Of a stretch of DNA of 18,906 bases, positions 6,497 to 13,791 are shown piece after piece (within the stretch, counting starts at the first letter, position 1; every line of letters begins with the position of its first letter). The notes below the pieces were generated by a model. It did not search any database and was not told the DNA's origin. It was given only the letters and a program-made list of their open reading frames with translations. This stretch comes from TWA4 sp964613155. GTDB taxonomy: Bacteria; Bacillota; Clostridia; Lachnospirales; Lachnospiraceae. The position numbers and the translations under genes were made by a program. The stretch lies in the NCBI GenBank assembly GCA_964613155.1, contig CAZTHP010000055.1:1-18906 (forward strand). The letters run 5' to 3'.

Positions 6497-6985
6497 TCAA
6501 TCCCATAACACGATTTTTCCAATCTTACGGGTTCGTTTCACATCGATTACACGCTGATTGCTGCTTCCTTTCCAATGAAGCTGTGTATCCAGTAAAGCCT
6601 GTACAAATTCACCATCTACCAGCACATCAAGATACTGCATCACCGGCAGATCATCTACTTCATCCCAGGTAAAACCAGTATACATCCATAACGATTTCTC
6701 CGGATAACGTGTATGCAGTTCTCTGGCCAGTGCCGTAACTTCCTCACGATTTGCCGGATGCAGCGGATCTCCGCCGGAAAATGTCAAACCTGTGACATAA
6801 TCTTTTTCCATCTCTGCAAAAATTTCCTGCTTTGCCGCATCATCAAATAAAATCCCACCTTGCGGATCCCAGGTAATTGGATTGTGACAGCCTTTGCAGG
6901 CATGATTACAGCCTGCGACCCAAAGCACAACGCGCAGACCATCCCCATTTAACATATCATCCTTTGTTATATTATGATAATTCAT
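6497..6985 (-). CDS. nrdG: Anaerobic ribonucleoside-triphosphate reductase activating protein (radical SAM)
   Basis: NrdG uses S-adenosylmethionine and a [4Fe-4S] cluster to make the glycyl radical of NrdD. The 162 residues include the cluster motif GCNHACKGCHNP (C26, C30, C33, the Cx3Cx2C of radical SAM activases), a TFSGGDPLHP stretch binding SAM (near 89-98) and a short C-terminus, all of usual length. It is the only activase in the window and presumably serves both NrdD proteins (inference). AGGTAGGAT precedes the ATG. Unlike the nrdD genes, no NrdR-type box was seen upstream; it has its own promoter of the dut type. Confidence 0.95.
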   Translation of the reverse strand: MNYHNITKDDMLNGDGLRVVLWVAGCNHACKGCHNPITWDPQGGILFDDAAKQEIFAEMEKDYVTGLTFSGGDPLHPANREEVTALARELHTRYPEKSLWMYTGFTWDEVDDLPVMQYLDVLVDGEFVQALLDTQLHWKGSSNQRVIDVKRTRKIGKIVLWD

Positions 6986-7000
6986 CTTATCCTACCTTTC

Positions 7001-7028
7001 ATTGTACGATATAAGGTCAAAAGGTCAA
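7001..7028 (-). promoter_or_regulatory. nrdG promoter with tandem AAGGTCAA repeats
   Basis: On the minus strand TTGACC (7023-7028) and TACAAT (7001-7006) are 16 bases apart. Two perfect 8-bp tandem copies of AAGGTCAA on the plus strand (7013-7020 and 7021-7028) cover the -35 and spacer, a plausible operator. Confidence 0.6.
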
Positions 7029-7121
7029 AATGCCGTTCATGCTCACTTGATCAGGCATTTGAACTGTTGTATTTGTTCATTTTAATACAGGAAAGAGGGA
7101 ATATCAAGAGGTAGTTCGGAG

Positions 7122-7143
7122 TTTATACAGCCTTTATACAGCC
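7122..7143. promoter_or_regulatory. Perfect 11-bp tandem repeat, candidate OmpR/PhoB-family operator
   Basis: TTTATACAGCC occurs twice head to tail (7122-7132 and 7133-7143). Dimers of OmpR/PhoB-type response regulators typically bind two half-sites 11 bp apart in direct orientation. The site is about 185 bp upstream of such a regulator gene, so autoregulation or divergent control is plausible. Confidence 0.55.
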
Positions 7144-7238
7144 ATTTGCAGAACTCCTAGAAAGCAGTTCAATATTGATTCACTAGTTTGTCTTTGCCCT
7201 CCTTCCATCCACTTTGTGACAACTTTGAAACATTTTTA

Positions 7239-7305
7239 TGCTACAATAAGCAAGTACAAATCGTGATACAATGAACGCAAGCTCAATTACAAATCATAAA
7301 ACAAT
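7239..7305 (+). promoter_or_regulatory. Promoter region of the two-component operon
   Basis: Two extended -10 elements are present: TGCTACAAT (7239-7247) and TGATACAAT (7264-7272). Neither has a good -35 at 17 bp. An imperfect 18-bp direct repeat beginning TACAAATC (7255-7272 and 7288-7305, 33 bp apart) overlaps the second. AAGGGA at 7315-7320 is the ribosome binding site of the response regulator. Confidence 0.5.
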
Positions 7306-7328
7306 TTACTTTATAAGGGAATTTCGCT

Positions 7329-7991
7329 ATGAATATATTAATTATAGAAGACGACCCCGCGATCAATAACTTGATTCGTGTTAGTTTAGAGGATGAGGGA
7401 TATTCCTGCTTTTGTGCTTTTGACGGAGCCGAGGCTGCTCAAATGTTAGAAGGATATCTGGAGCAGAATTATTATGATCTGATCCTGTTGGATATTATGC
7501 TGCCTAAGATCAATGGTTATGAATTACTGGAATACATCCGTCCGTCTGGTGTCCCCGTCATTTTTATTACCGCAAAAACCTCTGTACATGACCGCATTCA
7601 CGGTTTAAAATTAGGGGCAGACGATTACATCATCAAACCCTTTCAGATAGGGGAATTATTAGCACGGGTGGAAGCGGTTCTGCGCCGTTTTGGCAAAACA
7701 GCACGTAAGCTGGAGATTTTCGATGTAGTTTTAGATCTGGAATCACGAGAAGTCTGGAAAAACGGCCAACCTGTGGAGTTGACAGTCAAGGAATTTGACT
7801 TGCTGGTACAGCTGGTCCGCAATAAAAATGTAGCACTGCAGCGCCGCCGCCTGTATGAACTGGTCTGGCAGGAAGAATTTACTGGAGAAACCAGAACCCT
7901 AGACACGCACATCCAGCGTCTTCGCAAAAAATTGGGCTGGGAAACACGTATTAAAACCGTTTTCCGCATCGGATATCGTCTGGATGTATAG
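7329..7991 (+). CDS. OmpR/PhoB-family response regulator
   Basis: This 220-residue two-domain transcription factor has a receiver domain (1-120) with the acidic pocket E7-D8-D9, phospho-acceptor D55 (LLDIMLP), T81 and K103 (IIKPF). A C-terminal winged-helix trans_reg_C domain (about 128-220) has the usual VELTVKEFDLL, the RRRLYELVW turn and TRTLDTHIQRLRKKLG recognition region. Phosphorylation by the downstream kinase should promote dimer binding to direct repeats, and a perfect candidate site lies upstream at 7122-7143. The start is supported by AAGGGA eight bases ahead. The kinase begins 23 bases after its stop, so the two form an operon. The signal and regulon cannot be told from the sequence. 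Confidence 0.94.
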   Translation: MNILIIEDDPAINNLIRVSLEDEGYSCFCAFDGAEAAQMLEGYLEQNYYDLILLDIMLPKINGYELLEYIRPSGVPVIFITAKTSVHDRIHGLKLGADDYIIKPFQIGELLARVEAVLRRFGKTARKLEIFDVVLDLESREVWKNGQPVELTVKEFDLLVQLVRNKNVALQRRRLYELVWQEEFTGETRTLDTHIQRLRKKLGWETRIKTVFRIGYRLDV

Positions 7992-8014
7992 AAAATACCA
8001 GGAGGGACTTTATT

Positions 8015-9595
8015 TTGAAATTTTTTTCGAAAATCTTTATTACAGTCACGTGTATTCTCTGTATTTCCCTCTCCCTCTCTGGCTATCTGCTGATCTCGCA
8101 ATCATTTCAGCACGCAATGGAACAGGAAAAATCCCAGACCCTCGACCAATATCAGCTGGCGCGTTTTACCTTACAGGCACGTTTTTTTACCGTGTATACA
8201 GAAGATGCGCTCCGCAAACAGCTTTCACAAACCAATCTTTCCCAAAATCTGCAGCTTTCTTCCAGTGATTATCTGCTCGCTGTATTCTCGCAGGAAAAAG
8301 AACCCCTTTACTCGAACTACCCGAAGGATTATGATTTTTCAGCATTAGACCAGGTAACTTCTCAAAAAATGCTCTGCAGCGTCAGTCCAGCCAAGCAGGA
8401 TTATTTTCTTACGATCACCGGATGCTTTACACAGCGCGGCCAAACCTACTATCTGATGTTTGGCAAAAATATCCACTCTGTCCTGGAACAACGCAAGCAG
8501 CTGGAACAAAGTTTTGCCCAAATTTACTGCATCGTCTGCACGATCAGCATTCTTGTACTGTTGCTGTTCTCCTTTTTCTTTGCACGTCCGATTAAAAAAA
8601 TGACTTTTTTTGCTTCGGAAATTGCCCGGGGAAATTATGAAAGTCGAATTCCGGTTCGCACGAAAGACGAACTAGGGGAACTAGCAAAATCCTGCAATCA
8701 CATGGCAGATGCCATTCAGCAAAGTATCGACAGCATAACCCAAACAGCCATTCAAAAAGATGATTTCATCGCAAATTTTGCACACGAACTCAAAACACCG
8801 CTTACTTCCATCATCGGCTACGCCGACCGAATCTATCAAAAAGACTTAAGCCCTCAGGATACCCGGCAAGCCGCCTGGTATATCCTCGACGAAGGCTTGC
8901 GTCTGGAAGAACTTTCCCGTAAATTAATGGATTTAATCGTCCTTGCACACCAGGAATTTATTTTCGAAGAATTTTCTGCGCAGGACATTTTATATAATCT
9001 CGCAGAAACCCTGCGCCCAATCTGTGAATCCAAACAAATCACACTTCATATAGAAGCAGAGGATACTACACTTTGGGTCGAATCCGATTTGCTAAAAACC
9101 ATGCTGCTCAACCTGACAGACAACGCGATCAAATCCGGCGCTGACACCATCCGCATTTCGGGAAAATACCAGATGAGGACTTCGCACCAACCGCAAGCAG
9201 CAGCTTCAAACATACAGACAAGCCAAACCTTGCTTCAGCAACAAACATCAGCTTCAAATATACAGACAGCTTCGAAAACAGACGATGCAGCTTATTACTG
9301 CATCGAAATTGCAGATAACGGATGCGGTATTCCACAAGAAGAAATCCCCCGTATCACCGAAGCATTCTATATGGTTGACAAATCACGTTCCCGCAAACAG
9401 CACGGAGCAGGCATCGGACTTGCCCTTGTCGCACGAATCGTTCAGCTGCATGAAGCCGAGCTGCATTTTCAAAGCAAAGAGCACGAAGGCACCTCTGTTT
9501 TTATTCAGCTGCCGCTGCATCCACCCGCGCTGACAAAAGACGAAAGCGATTGCAGCGAATCTGAAAAGCTGCCTCTGGAAGATTCATCCACCTGA
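8015..9595 (+). CDS. Membrane sensor histidine kinase (TTG start)
   Basis: The kinase partner of the upstream regulator has 526 residues. Order: membrane helix 1 (about 6-28), extracytoplasmic sensor region (about 29-168, no recognised fold), helix 2 (about 169-190), HAMP (about 191-240), HisKA with phospho-acceptor H257 (FAHELKTP), N box (N366, N370), G1 box DNGCGIP (434-440) and G2 GAGIGLAL (464-471). Between N and G1 boxes is a Gln/Ser/Ala-rich insertion (about 386-427) containing two copies of ASNIQT sixteen residues apart; this is unusual in HATPase domains. The start codon is TTG at 8015, supported by AGGAGGG eight bases upstream and the lack of a suitable ATG. The C-terminal tail (about 503-526) is Asp/Glu/Ser-rich, and its DNA is partly duplicated just downstream. 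Confidence 0.93.
   Translation: MKFFSKIFITVTCILCISLSLSGYLLISQSFQHAMEQEKSQTLDQYQLARFTLQARFFTVYTEDALRKQLSQTNLSQNLQLSSSDYLLAVFSQEKEPLYSNYPKDYDFSALDQVTSQKMLCSVSPAKQDYFLTITGCFTQRGQTYYLMFGKNIHSVLEQRKQLEQSFAQIYCIVCTISILVLLLFSFFFARPIKKMTFFASEIARGNYESRIPVRTKDELGELAKSCNHMADAIQQSIDSITQTAIQKDDFIANFAHELKTPLTSIIGYADRIYQKDLSPQDTRQAAWYILDEGLRLEELSRKLMDLIVLAHQEFIFEEFSAQDILYNLAETLRPICESKQITLHIEAEDTTLWVESDLLKTMLLNLTDNAIKSGADTIRISGKYQMRTSHQPQAAASNIQTSQTLLQQQTSASNIQTASKTDDAAYYCIEIADNGCGIPQEEIPRITEAFYMVDKSRSRKQHGAGIGLALVARIVQLHEAELHFQSKEHEGTSVFIQLPLHPPALTKDESDCSESEKLPLEDSST
9201..9268 (+). repeat. 48-bp-spaced in-frame direct repeat inside the kinase ATPase domain
   Basis: CAGCTTCAAACATACAGACA (9201-9220) recurs with one change at 9249-9268. 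The offset is 48 bases, or 16 codons, so it encodes a duplicated segment with two ASNIQT copies. Confidence 0.7.
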
Positions 9596-9633
9596 CCTGA
9601 TAAAAACAAAATCGATTGCAGCGAATCTGAAAA
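9547..9633 (+). repeat. Direct repeat duplicating the 3' end of the kinase gene
   Basis: A 21-base sequence beginning CGATTGCAGCGAATCTG is identical at 9547-9567 and 9613-9633. Weaker similarity continues on both sides for about 45 bases. The first copy is coding (the kinase tail); the second is in the gap before the next gene and supplies its GGAAAGGA ribosome binding site. Confidence 0.75.
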
Positions 9634-9656
9634 CTGCTGATGGAAAGGATTTATTT

Positions 9657-10559
9657 ATGAAAAAATATTTTTTAGCCTCTTTTTTGATTCTTTTTACATT
9701 TGCCCTTCTAATCGGTGGTCTATTTCTGCCCACTGCATTGATGAACAAACAGCAGCAGGCGTTCTTTTCGCGCACTGAAACGATCACGCTCCCCACCGAA
9801 ACGGAAAGCACTTCCTCTACAAACGAAGTCACACCGGATGAATTTTTCAATATTGCACTGTCCTACAGCCTGCTGGAATCTGAACCCTTCTGGCGTTCTT
9901 ATGATCCCAGCAGCCAACCGCTGACCACTGAATATTTAATCCAAACTGCCCACGAGCAGATTAAACAGCTCTGTGAACAGGACATTTTACCAGAACTTTT
10001 CACCAAAACGAACTACACCTGGGAAAATGTGGAATACGGCACGACCTGGTCATCCGAACTCCAGGACTTTCTCAGCTCCTACGAGAAAACATCCGCCCAA
10101 AGTGATTTAAACACTACGGAAAATGCCGAAGATGAAGCGATGCTTTCTTCCAGCGAACTCGACGGCAAAAATTTCAGCGGCTGGCTTGTATATGCAGGAA
10201 ATAACAACCTAAAAGTCAACATGATCATCAACTCTGCCACTGGAAAAATCCTGAAATTATCCGCATCCTGGTTTGACGAGCAAGCAAACCTGCCTTCCCC
10301 CGAACAAATTCAGAAAAATTATCAAAAATATCTGAACGCAGAACAATTTTCCAAGGAGCACACAGCTTCAAAAACCCTCTCCGATTACGCCTCTCAGTTC
10401 CATGTCGAACTCTGCCACTACCAAGATATTTCCATGTTCGAAATCGCCTTACTGGGAAAATTGGAAATTTTGCAGCAGATTGAAAACGATGACGCTGCAC
10501 AAACAAGTGCCTCCGAAGGAAATTATCATACTCTGAAAATTTATTTTTCACCTTTTTAG
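9657..10559 (+). CDS. Single-pass membrane protein of unknown function, third gene of the two-component operon
   Basis: This 300-residue protein is not recognised. It has one N-terminal membrane helix (about 4-28, LASFLILFTFALLIGGLFL) that could be an uncleaved signal anchor, no lipobox cysteine, and a Ser/Thr/Glu-rich extracytoplasmic part. A stretch near 178-208 (GWLVYAGNNNLKVNMI, then NSATGKILKLSA) looks like a beta-hairpin of the kind seen in PepSY- or YycI-like accessory proteins, but this is only suggestive. It lies 61 bases after the kinase with an AAAGGA site eight bases before ATG, in the same direction. It may be a membrane modulator or output of the kinase. Its stop is only six bases from the convergent DUF285 gene and no terminator hairpin is seen between them. 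Confidence 0.8.
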   Translation: MKKYFLASFLILFTFALLIGGLFLPTALMNKQQQAFFSRTETITLPTETESTSSTNEVTPDEFFNIALSYSLLESEPFWRSYDPSSQPLTTEYLIQTAHEQIKQLCEQDILPELFTKTNYTWENVEYGTTWSSELQDFLSSYEKTSAQSDLNTTENAEDEAMLSSSELDGKNFSGWLVYAGNNNLKVNMIINSATGKILKLSASWFDEQANLPSPEQIQKNYQKYLNAEQFSKEHTASKTLSDYASQFHVELCHYQDISMFEIALLGKLEILQQIENDDAAQTSASEGNYHTLKIYFSPF

Positions 10560-10565
10560 TTTTTA

Positions 10566-11567
10566 TTACAAGGCATCACAACCAGCAAACATCTGATAGC
10601 GGTCGACTCCCCCTTTTCGATCAAATCCCCTTATATCCAGATCGCGCAGCTGCTCACATTGAAAAAACATCCATGCCATACTCTGAACATTACTGGTATC
10701 AAACTTACCCGTATCTAAGCTTGTTAAACACATACACCACTCAAACATCCCCGTCATGTTCGTTACACGACTCGTATCAAACCCACTCACATCCAGACTT
10801 GTTAGCTGCTCGCAGCCTGAAAACATCCTTGCCATATTCGTTACATGACTCGTATCAAATCCACTCACATCCAGACTTTGCAGCTGTTTGCAGTTTAAAA
10901 ACATCCCATACATATCCGTTACATTTTCCGTATCAAATCCGCTTACATCTAAAAACTTCAGCTGCTCACACTCTGAAAACATATCGCTCATATTCGTTAC
11001 ACGGCTTGTATCAAATCCACTTACATCCAGCACTTCTAAATTACTGCAAAACCAAAACAGATAGCTCATATCGATTACATTCCGCGTATCCAAACAATCT
11101 CCCCATTCTATTTTTTTCACTTGTAAAAAACACGCAAACAATTCACTGCTGTCTTCCGGTGCATATATTTTCCCATCTGCATCCAAATGCAAAATATACT
11201 CTGTATCATTTTCCACATTCTCTATTTTCTCCACCCACCCCAAGATGGAACCGTCCTGCGCTTCTGACACATCTTTACAAATCTCTGTCCCAGAATTTTG
11301 AAGCACCCTTTTCGGCGGAATCCGATCAGAGAGCACAATCTGCGTAATAAGCGCTTCCCACTCATCTATATCTTCCGGTGAGCCAAACATCATGTCCTTA
11401 TATTGAGAAGATAACGTATGGATCTTTTCTGCACCCGCTGCCTGACGCTGTAGCGGATAGGGTTCTTTTTGCGCCTCATCGAGTAAAAGCAGCGCACGAT
11501 AGTTTTGATACGGTTTCAGACTCCTTAAAAGATTCTCTTGTTTTTCTGTTACTTCTTCCCTTTTCAT
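10566..11567 (-). CDS. DUF285/BspA-type leucine-rich repeat protein (333 aa), no signal peptide
   Basis: The N-terminal domain (1-159) is shared with the two paralogs upstream: a charged start, YQNYRALL, then ITQIVLSDRIP, DGSILGWVEK and YILHLDADGKIYAP. From residue 160 there are about seven 26-residue units of the pattern DTSxVTNMxxMFxxCxxLxxLDVSGF. This repeat is DUF285, a Treponema/BspA-like LRR class usually found on surface proteins. Here there is no signal peptide, membrane helix or wall anchor, so the protein looks cytoplasmic. It ends abruptly after the last unit (MFAGCDAL) and lacks the basic C-terminal tail of its 662-residue paralog. A ribosome binding site (AAGGAGA) lies 13 bases before the ATG, rather far. 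Function unknown; repeat arrays of this type bind proteins. Confidence 0.88.
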   Translation of the reverse strand: MKREEVTEKQENLLRSLKPYQNYRALLLLDEAQKEPYPLQRQAAGAEKIHTLSSQYKDMMFGSPEDIDEWEALITQIVLSDRIPPKRVLQNSGTEICKDVSEAQDGSILGWVEKIENVENDTEYILHLDADGKIYAPEDSSELFACFLQVKKIEWGDCLDTRNVIDMSYLFWFCSNLEVLDVSGFDTSRVTNMSDMFSECEQLKFLDVSGFDTENVTDMYGMFLNCKQLQSLDVSGFDTSHVTNMARMFSGCEQLTSLDVSGFDTSRVTNMTGMFEWCMCLTSLDTGKFDTSNVQSMAWMFFQCEQLRDLDIRGFDRKGGVDRYQMFAGCDAL

Positions 11568-11587
11568 ATGCTCGTTTTCATCTCCTT
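11564..11587 (-). promoter_or_regulatory. Upstream leader conserved between two DUF285 genes
   Basis: On the minus strand AAGGAGATGAAAACGAGC precedes the start of this gene, and the same sequence with one change precedes the 662-residue paralog at 13791. The Shine-Dalgarno to ATG distance is 13 bases in both. Here it also creates a five-codon frame (MKTSI) whose TGA overlaps the start in ATGA form; the paralog has ATC in place of that ATG. Confidence 0.5.
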
Positions 11588-11593
11588 GCTTGA

Positions 11594-11665
11594 TTTCCTT
11601 GCTTCTGTACTTCCGTATTTTCGTGCTTCTGTGCTTCCTCGCTTCCGTGTCGCTGTACTTCCGTG
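11594..11665. repeat. Three degenerate 24-bp tandem repeats upstream of the 333-aa DUF285 gene
   Basis: Units 11594-11617, 11618-11641 and 11642-11665 (plus-strand core CTTCTGTACTTCCGTA and variants) are in tandem. On the minus strand they would read as eight-residue units of RGSTEARK type. No start codon with a ribosome binding site supports translation, so a non-coding minisatellite is more likely. Confidence 0.6.
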
Positions 11666-11743
11666 CTTTTTACCTTATATCCGGCAATTTTGCTGGACTC
11701 TCCCCAACTGAATTTCTCCATTTTCTCCACGCTGATTTCAAAG

Positions 11744-11806
11744 TCAAACTCCAATTTTTTCCATCTGCTCCAAGAAACTGAATCCACTCACATTTAATCC
11801 GATCAA
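11744..11806 (-). pseudogene. Decayed DUF285 repeat fragment
   Basis: Immediately after the stop of the 662-residue gene, a different minus-strand frame reads LIGLNVSGFSFLEQMEKIGV then stop. LNVSGF (11780-11797) is the exact end motif of the DUF285 unit. No start or other units remain. It looks like the scar of a lost paralog or of a recombination between paralogs. Confidence 0.45.
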
Positions 11807-13791
11807 CCCTTAAAAATTTTTTTCAAAGAATGGAACAGTCCTTTTTTCCCAACTCGTTTTGCAGAAGCTGGTAGGGAATCGCAGCCAAAAAACATATCCG
11901 TCTTCGTGCGTACATTTTCGATGTCAAATCCACTTACATCTAAGCGCTCTAAACTTCCGCAATAGAAAAACATATTGCTCATACACGTTACATTTTGCGT
12001 ATCAAAGTGACGGATATCCAAACATTTTAACTGCGAACACCGCTCAAACATACTACCCATATCCACTACATTACGTGTTTCAAATCCACTCAGATTCAGA
12101 CTGCGTAACGAGGAGCATCCTTCAAACATCCCATTCATGTCCACTACATTCTGTGTTTTAAACCCACTTAAATCCAAATCCTCTAACTGCGAACATCCGT
12201 TAAACATAAAACTCATATCCGTTACATTATGCGTATCCAATCCACTTACATCTAACTTTGTCAAATTGGGACATCTTCCAAAAATACCACTCATGTTCTC
12301 AACATTTCGCGTATCAAAATAATTTTCCCACGCAATCGTTTTGACTTTAGGAAAATCTGCAAACAGGCATTTGCTGTTTGCCGGTGCTAAAATTGTTCCA
12401 TCTGCATCCAAATGTAAAATATATTCTATTTTCGTTCCCGTATCGCCTACTTTTTCTATCCAGCCAAGAATCGAATCATCTTTTTCCTCTGATACATCCT
12501 TGAAAATATTCGTTCCAGATTTTTGCAGCACTGTTTCAGAAGGAATACGGTCTGATAATATGATTTGTGTAATCCGTTTTCTCCACTTCTCGTTGCTTTG
12601 CGGTGAATTAAACAAAATTCTTGCATAATCCGTATCTAACGTATGAAACCAAAGAGAAGGGCAATCTGCGGCAAATCTATTTACGTCCAATTTTTCCAAA
12701 TTGGTGCATCCTGCAAACATCCGAAACATGTCCGTAACGTTGCGCATGTCAAATCCACTCACATTTAAAGTTGTCAAATTGGTGCATTCATAGAACATTT
12801 TTTCCATATTCGTTACATTCTGCGTATCAAAGCCACTCACATCCAGATGCTCTAACCGACTGCATTTGCTAAACATAAATTTCATATCCGTTACGTTTTG
12901 CGTATCAAAACCACTCACATCCAGATATTTTAACTGACTGCACTTTCGAAACATCAAGTCCATCCGCCTCACATTTTGTGTATCAAAGTGGCTCACATCC
13001 AGCCTCTTTAACTGTGAACACCCGCAAAACATCCAATTCATATATCCTACATTCTGCGTATCAAAGCCGCTCACATCCAGATGTTCTAACCGACTGCACT
13101 CGTTAAACATCCAGCTCATATCCATTACGTTTTGCGTATCAAAACCACTCACATTCAGACGCTCTAACTGACTGCACCCGCTAAACATCCCGTGCATATC
13201 CGTCACGTTCTGCGTATCAAAGCCGCTCACATCCAAACGCTCTAATTGACTGCACCCGTCAAACATCCAGTTCATATCTGTTACATTTTGCGTATTAAAG
13301 CAATTTCCCCAGTCTATCATTTTAACATTTGAAAATTTCTGAAATAATCCAGTGCTGTTTGCCGGTGCTAAAATCGTTCCATCTGCATCCAAATGTAAAA
13401 TATATTCGCTTTTTGTTTCTGTATTTTCTGCTTTTTCTACCCAACCAAGAATCGAACCGTCCTGTGCTTCCGACACATCTTTGCAAATCTCCGTCCCTGC
13501 ATTTTGAAACACCCGTTTTGACGGAATTCGATTAGAGAACACAATCTGCGTAATCGTTGTGTTCCAATCTTCCATCTCTTTCGTTGAACCAAACATGATT
13601 TCCTTATATTGAGACGATAAGATATGGATTTTTTCTGCACCTGCCGCCTGATACCGTAGCTGCCACTGTTCTTTTTGTTCCTCATCGAATACAAGCAGCG
13701 CGCGATAGTTTTGATACCGTTCCAGACCACTTAAAAGATTTTCTTGTTCTTGTTGCTCTTGATATTTTTGTTTTTCTTCTTCCCTTTTCAT
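11803..13791 (-). CDS. DUF285/BspA-type repeat protein with internal duplication (662 aa)
   Basis: This is the largest of three paralogs and has two modules. Module 1: N-terminal domain (1-165, with LERYQNYRALL, ITQIVFSNRIP, DGSILGWVEK, YILHLDADGTILAP) and eight 26-residue repeats (about 166-373, mostly DTQNVTDMxxMFxxCSQLxxLDVSGF). Module 2: a second copy of the domain lacking its first 60 residues (about 387-492, ITQIILSDRIP, DSILGWIEK, YILHLDADGTILAP) and six repeats (about 493-640). A basic amphipathic tail (641-662, KRVGKKGLFHSLKKIFKG) ends it. It therefore looks like a fusion or duplication of two whole genes, joined near position 12672. No signal peptide or membrane helix is present. 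Each repeat carries one conserved Cys. The start and AAGGAGAT leader match those of the 333-residue paralog. Function unknown. Confidence 0.9.
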   Translation of the reverse strand: MKREEEKQKYQEQQEQENLLSGLERYQNYRALLVFDEEQKEQWQLRYQAAGAEKIHILSSQYKEIMFGSTKEMEDWNTTITQIVFSNRIPSKRVFQNAGTEICKDVSEAQDGSILGWVEKAENTETKSEYILHLDADGTILAPANSTGLFQKFSNVKMIDWGNCFNTQNVTDMNWMFDGCSQLERLDVSGFDTQNVTDMHGMFSGCSQLERLNVSGFDTQNVMDMSWMFNECSRLEHLDVSGFDTQNVGYMNWMFCGCSQLKRLDVSHFDTQNVRRMDLMFRKCSQLKYLDVSGFDTQNVTDMKFMFSKCSRLEHLDVSGFDTQNVTNMEKMFYECTNLTTLNVSGFDMRNVTDMFRMFAGCTNLEKLDVNRFAADCPSLWFHTLDTDYARILFNSPQSNEKWRKRITQIILSDRIPSETVLQKSGTNIFKDVSEEKDDSILGWIEKVGDTGTKIEYILHLDADGTILAPANSKCLFADFPKVKTIAWENYFDTRNVENMSGIFGRCPNLTKLDVSGLDTHNVTDMSFMFNGCSQLEDLDLSGFKTQNVVDMNGMFEGCSSLRSLNLSGFETRNVVDMGSMFERCSQLKCLDIRHFDTQNVTCMSNMFFYCGSLERLDVSGFDIENVRTKTDMFFGCDSLPASAKRVGKKGLFHSLKKIFKG

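Noticed and set aside
6298..6672. Plus-strand reading frame of 124 residues
   Set aside because: It crosses the terminator hairpin and overlaps the conserved 3' part of nrdG on the other strand; composition is not protein-like.
11578..11787. Minus-strand frame of 69 residues between two DUF285 genes
   Set aside because: It uses a GTG without a ribosome binding site, has no family resemblance, and its second half is just the 24-bp repeats.
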